From positions 1 through 8,616 of the forward strand of contig JAMOSA010000222.1 in the NCBI GenBank assembly GCA_027063325.1: a DNA stretch of 8,616 nucleotides. Reading direction: 5' to 3'. This document shows, piece by piece, positions 5,049 through 8,616 of the stretch. The notes under the pieces are model-generated. The model worked only from the letters and a program-made list of their open reading frames with translations, ran no database searches and was not told the DNA's origin. Numbering within the stretch: the first letter of the stretch is position 1; every line of letters starts with the position of its first letter. The DNA comes from Campylobacteraceae bacterium (lineage in GTDB: Bacteria; Campylobacterota; Campylobacteria; Campylobacterales; Sulfurovaceae). A program made the translations under genes and the position numbers.

Positions 5049-5887
5049 TGAATAGATTGTTACAGATGGCACATGAACTTTGGTTGGCTACTTTGATGGG
5101 TTCATTTATGGCAAAAGATGGTGAAAACAAAAGATTATTAAATGAGTTTTCAGATATTTTTTACAGACACCACAATTGGATAGAAAATGATCTTTTTAGT
5201 AAAAATATTGAGTATGACTACAATAGAGATAATATACCAATAAAGGTAGATAAACTCTCAGTTTTACTTAGAAATATAATTGATAGAATCAATCAAATAG
5301 AGTTAGCTCTGTGTGTATGTGATGACAAAGAGTTAAAAGCTAGAATTGAGCATGACTTTGAGTACATAAAATATACTCTTCAAAATATGCCAGATGAAGA
5401 TATAAATGCATTTAATATGCAAAGAAAATACAAAAATATAGAGTTATCACAAGAGGCTACAGATGCTTTGACTCTATTTTTGTTTGAAGAGAGTTACAAA
5501 GAGTATGAGCTTATTATGATATACAATTATTTAAAAGTTCATAGTAGTGACTGTTTTATCAATCGTATATTTGATATTATGATCCAAGAGAGCTTTTTCC
5601 ATTTGCGTTCATTTGGTGAAATGATGGCTGAGATGGGAATACTTGGGGTACCTAGAGTAATACACAAAAGCCTCTATCAGGTAGAAGATGTAGTAAAGTT
5701 TTTAAAAGATGGTATAGAAGAAGAGATTGGTGCCAAAGAGCAGTGCAAAGAACTCTCAGATGCTGTAGCAAAAGATAGTGTTGAACTTGCAAAGTTTTTT
5801 GATTTTATCAATTATCAAGAGAGTTATCATATAGATTTAATGAAACAGGCACTTGAGTATTACACCAAAAAGGTAGCTGATGAGTAA
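5048..5887 (+). CDS. Helical protein with ferritin-like diiron motifs, function unknown
   Basis: The 279-residue product has no signal peptide or membrane helix and looks almost entirely alpha-helical. The C-terminal half resembles a four-helix ferritin-like bundle: helix at ~138-163 with Glu147/148/152, helix at ~173-196 with Glu181 and His185, helix at ~213-238 with Glu224-226 and Glu231, and helix at ~245-272 with a proper ExxH (Glu258-His261). Carboxylates and histidines in that order are the pattern of diiron ligands, although the second helix has E-x3-H instead of ExxH. The N-terminal half carries HELWLATLMGSF (9-20) and YRHHNWIEND (39-48) and may form a further pair of helices. I do not recognise a named family. 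It shares a TAATG junction with the IscU-like gene, which suggests a joint role in iron handling. ExxH coordination of Fe or Mn is inferred, not shown. The C-terminal eight bases overlap psd. Confidence 0.7.
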   Translation: MNRLLQMAHELWLATLMGSFMAKDGENKRLLNEFSDIFYRHHNWIENDLFSKNIEYDYNRDNIPIKVDKLSVLLRNIIDRINQIELALCVCDDKELKARIEHDFEYIKYTLQNMPDEDINAFNMQRKYKNIELSQEATDALTLFLFEESYKEYELIMIYNYLKVHSSDCFINRIFDIMIQESFFHLRSFGEMMAEMGILGVPRVIHKSLYQVEDVVKFLKDGIEEEIGAKEQCKELSDAVAKDSVELAKFFDFINYQESYHIDLMKQALEYYTKKVADE

Positions 5888-6704
5888 ACATATTACATCT
5901 GTTATATCATCACTCTTTGGTAAGTTTGCATCATACAAATTCCCAAAGAGTATCCAAAATTTGATAAACAACAGCTATGTCAGATTGATGGGGCTTGATA
6001 TGAGTGAATTTGACTCTCCACAAAGCTACCCTACACTCAATGCTCTATTTACCAGAGCCTTAGTAACTCCTAGAGGATTTGCAGATGATAACAAAGAGTT
6101 TTTATCTCCTTGTGATGCACTAATTACAGATATAGGTACTATTACAGACAACAAAGCCTATCAAATCAAAGGTATGAGTTATAATATTAAACCACTTTTG
6201 GGATCTTTCAAAGATGATGCCAAGATATTAAATGGTGGTAAGTATGCCAACTTTTATCTATCACCAAAAGATTATCATAGATACCACTCTCCAACAAATT
6301 TGCAAATAGAAGCAATAGAGCATATTCCAGGCAAACTCTACCCTGTAAATATGCCTCTACTAAAGAGAAGAGTAAATCTTTTTATAGAAAATGAGAGAGT
6401 AGTATTAAAATGCAAAGATGAGTTTGATAAACTGCACTATTTGATACTTGTTGGAGCATTGAATGTAGGCAAAATGGTAGTAACAATAGAGCCTCGTATA
6501 TCAACAAATAGTAGTATTACCAAACCAGTACTTTATAGTTATAATAAGCCAAAGATATTAAAAAAAGCCGAACTTTTAGGGTGGTTTGAGATGGGTTCTA
6601 CTATACTGATACTTAGTGAGCCAAACAGTATAGAGTATAGTATAAAAGTTGGAGAGAAAGTAAAATTTGCCCAGCCAATTGCTACAATAGGAGGCAATAT
6701 ATGA
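5880..6704 (+). CDS. psd: Phosphatidylserine decarboxylase proenzyme
   Basis: This inner-membrane-associated pyruvoyl enzyme makes phosphatidylethanolamine from phosphatidylserine. The 274-residue proenzyme carries the expected landmarks: LNALFTRAL (N-terminal substrate region), SPCDALITD with Asp79, IKGMSYNIKPLLG, YLSPKDYHRYHSP with His133 and His136, PGKLYPVN, NERVVLKC, VGALNVGKM and finally EMGSTILIL. Asp79, His136 and Ser240 correspond to the Asp-His-Ser self-cleavage triad of E. coli Psd. Cleavage between Gly239 and Ser240 would give a 239-residue beta chain and a 35-residue alpha chain whose Ser240 becomes the pyruvoyl group. Length is typical of the bacterial short form. The ATG lies inside the preceding gene (8-base overlap), with AAAAGG at 5867-5872 upstream. 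The stop overlaps the next ATG (ATGA). The usual partner pssA is not in the window. Confidence 0.95.
   Translation: MSKHITSVISSLFGKFASYKFPKSIQNLINNSYVRLMGLDMSEFDSPQSYPTLNALFTRALVTPRGFADDNKEFLSPCDALITDIGTITDNKAYQIKGMSYNIKPLLGSFKDDAKILNGGKYANFYLSPKDYHRYHSPTNLQIEAIEHIPGKLYPVNMPLLKRRVNLFIENERVVLKCKDEFDKLHYLILVGALNVGKMVVTIEPRISTNSSITKPVLYSYNKPKILKKAELLGWFEMGSTILILSEPNSIEYSIKVGEKVKFAQPIATIGGNI
6688..6694 (+). promoter_or_regulatory. Strong Shine-Dalgarno site for the Cache/4-TM gene
   Basis: TAGGAGG lies 6 bases before ATG 6701, inside the end of psd. It is the closest match to the consensus in the whole run and suggests this gene is translated efficiently on its own rather than only by coupling to psd. 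Confidence 0.65.
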
Positions 6705-7606
6705 AAGTTATTGAGATTCAAGAGTTTTCAGAGATTAGAACGAAAGCCAGAGCATATTTATGCTTTATGATGAGTAGGAATCTGCCAAACAGACGACCAA
6801 ACATTACCCTTGATGATATAGTAAATGGAATGAAAAGACTCAGTAATGAGCTTGAAAGGATAGATTCACTCTATGTACTTGACTCTTCTGGAAGACAGGT
6901 AACAAATACAGTTAGTATAGATCCAAAATTTGCTAGAAAAGGCTCTGGAGAGAGTAGAAGCAACAGAGCATACTACTATAGAGTAATCAAAGAAAAAAGA
7001 TGTGTACTAACAGATCCATACCCCTCTCTTGGTGGCAACAAACTAGTTGTAACTGCTGCTTTTCCGATATTTAATGAGCATAATGAATTAAAGTATATTG
7101 TATGCATAGATATAGAGCTTGAAAATATTCTCAAACTTCTTCACCCAAGCTCTATAGATTCTCTAACAGGTACATTTAACAAGTGGGTATATGCAGCATT
7201 TAGTGTAGCTTTGTTTGCTGTTGCCCTGCTTCTATTTGTAAAAGGAATCAATAATTTTATCAGCTTTGGTATGGAGTTTAATACAATTTCAATAAAAGAT
7301 ATGTTTGAAGCTACTATCTTGCTAACACTCTCACTTGCAATATTTGATTTGGTCAAAGCTATATTTGAAGAGGAGGTTTTAGGAGCTCACACAAAACATG
7401 CAGCTGATGATATACACAAAACCATGGTTAGATTCCTAGGTTCAATTATAATTGCTCTATCTATTGAAGCTTTGATGTTGGTATTTAAATTTGCAATTAC
7501 AGATCCAAATAAACTACTCTTTGCTGTGGCACTTATGATAGGAATTACAGCTTTGATGATAGGATTATCCATATACCTAAAAGCTGTAGATAAAAATAGG
7601 AGATAA
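6701..7606 (+). CDS. Cache/PDC-sensor-like domain followed by four transmembrane helices
   Basis: The product has 301 residues. Residues ~1-150 resemble a PDC/Cache sensor domain: a long N-terminal helix region, LYVLDSSGRQVTN (about 57-69), NRAYYYRVIKEKRCVLTDPYPS (about 87-109) and a closing VTAAFPIFN...LKYIVCIDIEL segment. The order 'YVLD..G', 'R.YY', 'DPY', 'V..A.PI', 'V..DI' is the family signature. Residues 163-183, 204-222, 244-265 and 272-294 are four hydrophobic helices, with the loop 223-240 rich in Glu and His (EEEVLGAHTKHAADDIHK). There is no methyl-accepting, kinase, GGDEF or HAMP output domain. No TM helix precedes the Cache part, which is unusual. The function is unknown; a membrane protein that senses a small ligand is the best guess. 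ATGA overlap with psd; 3 bases before the next gene. Confidence 0.75.
   Translation: MKVIEIQEFSEIRTKARAYLCFMMSRNLPNRRPNITLDDIVNGMKRLSNELERIDSLYVLDSSGRQVTNTVSIDPKFARKGSGESRSNRAYYYRVIKEKRCVLTDPYPSLGGNKLVVTAAFPIFNEHNELKYIVCIDIELENILKLLHPSSIDSLTGTFNKWVYAAFSVALFAVALLLFVKGINNFISFGMEFNTISIKDMFEATILLTLSLAIFDLVKAIFEEEVLGAHTKHAADDIHKTMVRFLGSIIIALSIEALMLVFKFAITDPNKLLFAVALMIGITALMIGLSIYLKAVDKNRR
7598..7603 (+). promoter_or_regulatory. Ribosome binding site supporting the TTG start at 7610
   Basis: AGGAGA lies 6 bases before TTG 7610, formed by the last two codons of the upstream gene. The TTG gives an N-terminus that begins exactly at the HAD first strand (NKAVIFDMDGT), so it is the right start. Confidence 0.75.
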
Positions 7607-7609
7607 TAT

Positions 7610-8236
7610 TTGAACAAAGCAGTTATATTTGATATGGATGGAACTTTGCAAGATAGCTCTGGTGTAATAGTTGGAGCTATCAACAGTGTACGCCAAAAGC
7701 TTGGATTAAGTCCAATGAATATAGAGGATATTTTAAAGGGTATAAACAATCCAAATATCAATCCAGCCAAATATTTTTATGAAACCAACTCTTTTTTGCC
7801 AAAGCATCAAGAGTGGTTTAGTAGCTATTATAATGACAATTATGCAATAGGTATCAGACTCTATGAAGGTATCAAAGAGTTACTTATTTGGCTAAAAAAT
7901 TCTGGTTGCTATTTGGCTGTAGCTACAAATGGCTACAGAAGTTCAGCTAAATCATCTCTTGAATATTTAGGTATATATGAATACTTTGATACAATCGTAT
8001 CTTATGATGATGTTGCAAATGGCAAACCAGCTCCTGATATGCTGTTTGAAATATTAGATAGATTAAATATTACAAACAAACAAGCTATATTTGTAGGTGA
8101 CAGTGAATTAGATAGATTAGCTGCACAAAATGCAAATATAGAGTTTATATATGTATCTTGGGGATATTCAGATACAAATGGAGTAGGCACTATATCACAA
8201 CTAAAAAGATTGCTAAAGAGTTGGTGTAATATATAA
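7610..8236 (+). CDS. HAD-superfamily hydrolase, phosphoglycolate-phosphatase-like
   Basis: The product is a 208-residue soluble phosphatase of the haloacid dehalogenase superfamily. Motif I is DMDGT (8-12) with nucleophile Asp8 and acid/base Asp10, motif II is ATNG (Thr106), motif III is GKPAPD (Lys139), and motif IV is GDSELD with Asp164 and Asp168 for Mg2+. The segment ~15-90 between motif I and II is an alpha-helical C1 cap, as in Gph, pyrophosphatase PpaX and beta-phosphoglucomutase relatives. The sequence cannot decide between phosphoglycolate phosphatase and another sugar or nucleotide phosphatase, so no symbol is given. The start is TTG with the AGGAGA site before it. It follows the Cache gene after 3 bases and directly abuts the ion-channel gene (TAA then ATG). 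Confidence 0.9.
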   Translation: MNKAVIFDMDGTLQDSSGVIVGAINSVRQKLGLSPMNIEDILKGINNPNINPAKYFYETNSFLPKHQEWFSSYYNDNYAIGIRLYEGIKELLIWLKNSGCYLAVATNGYRSSAKSSLEYLGIYEYFDTIVSYDDVANGKPAPDMLFEILDRLNITNKQAIFVGDSELDRLAAQNANIEFIYVSWGYSDTNGVGTISQLKRLLKSWCNI

Positions 8237-8616
8237 ATGACAAAAGAGTATCTAAGAAATCTTGTAAAAGTTAATGACAATAAAGCTAGTAAAATATTTG
8301 ATATAACCATTCAGGTATTTATAGTTTTATCTGTTATTACATTCTCTATTGAGACTCTTCCAAACTTGAGCAAGAGTACAAAAGATTATCTAAATATATT
8401 TGAAACTATTACAGTAGCAATTTTTACAATAGAGTATATTATCAGAGTATATACAGCCCAAAAAAGACTCTCATACATATTTAGTTTTTATGGAATTATT
8501 GATTTGGTAGCTATAGTGCCATTTTATCTAAGTCTATATATTGACCTAAGAACTATCAAAATATTTAGACTTATAAGACTCTTTAAATTAACAAGATACA
8601 GTAAAACACTAGATAG
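8237..8616 (+). CDS. Voltage-gated ion channel (Ion_trans family), 5' part only
   Basis: The ATG at 8237 follows the upstream TAA directly, and 126 codons are visible before the window ends. They cover the voltage-sensor helices. S1 is about 22-41. S2 is about 52-72 with Glu56, Glu66 and Arg70 in the typical FTIEYIIRVY. S3 is about 86-101 with Asp89 (IIDLVAIVPFY). S4 is about 104-121 with basic residues every third position (Arg105, Lys108, Arg111, Arg114, Lys117, Arg120). This is the pattern of the single-subunit-repeat bacterial channels of the Kv type. The pore and selectivity filter lie outside the window, so K+ versus Na+ selectivity cannot be told, though K+ is more likely. No good Shine-Dalgarno site precedes the ATG, so translation is probably coupled to the HAD gene. 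Confidence 0.9.
   Translation, partial: MTKEYLRNLVKVNDNKASKIFDITIQVFIVLSVITFSIETLPNLSKSTKDYLNIFETITVAIFTIEYIIRVYTAQKRLSYIFSFYGIIDLVAIVPFYLSLYIDLRTIKIFRLIRLFKLTRYSKTLD

Noticed and set aside
7387..7770. Minus-strand open frame of 127 codons
   Set aside because: It crosses the boundary of two well-supported plus-strand genes and has no domain features; a shadow frame.

Overview
The window looks like chromosomal DNA of a Campylobacterota (epsilonproteobacterial) species, probably from the free-living sulfur-oxidising side (Sulfurimonas or Sulfurovum-like). This rests on the strongly AT-rich composition, heavy use of ATA and AGA codons, tightly packed genes with 1-8 base overlaps, a lysine-rich TonB of the type seen in that group, and hemL followed by a small membrane protein. 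The genus is an inference, not something a marker gene here proves. No RNA gene, insertion sequence, CRISPR array or phage gene was seen.

Left part (1-1855): the 3' end of a small membrane protein (possibly DUF4149), then a family-6 uracil/hypoxanthine-DNA glycosylase on the plus strand, converging after only 8 bases on a minus-strand tonB-like gene. The tonB linker contains five perfect tandem copies of a 15-bp unit coding for KKEIV. A 141-bp divergent intergenic region separates tonB from hemL. It carries -10-like boxes for both directions and a large imperfect inverted repeat that brackets the likely hemL promoter.

Right part (1856-8616): nine co-directional genes with gaps of 0-12 bases or overlaps of 1-8 bases, which looks like one long operon starting at hemL. 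The order is hemL (tetrapyrrole synthesis), an AtpZ-like small membrane protein, a 4-TM protein of unknown function, a single-TM anchored protein of unknown function, an IscU/NifU-N-like protein that lacks the first cluster-ligand cysteine, a helical protein with ferritin-like diiron motifs, psd (phosphatidylserine decarboxylase), a Cache/PDC-like domain followed by four TM helices, a HAD phosphatase, and the 5' part of a voltage-gated ion channel cut by the window edge. Three of these genes start at TTG or GTG, each supported by a good Shine-Dalgarno sequence.

The housekeeping content is ordinary (heme, phosphatidylethanolamine, phosphatase). The least explained part is the middle of the operon: the degenerate Fe-S scaffold next to a probable iron-binding helical protein, and the unknown membrane proteins before them. 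Heme synthesis, TonB-driven uptake and the two possible iron proteins suggest a shared iron theme, but that is inference.
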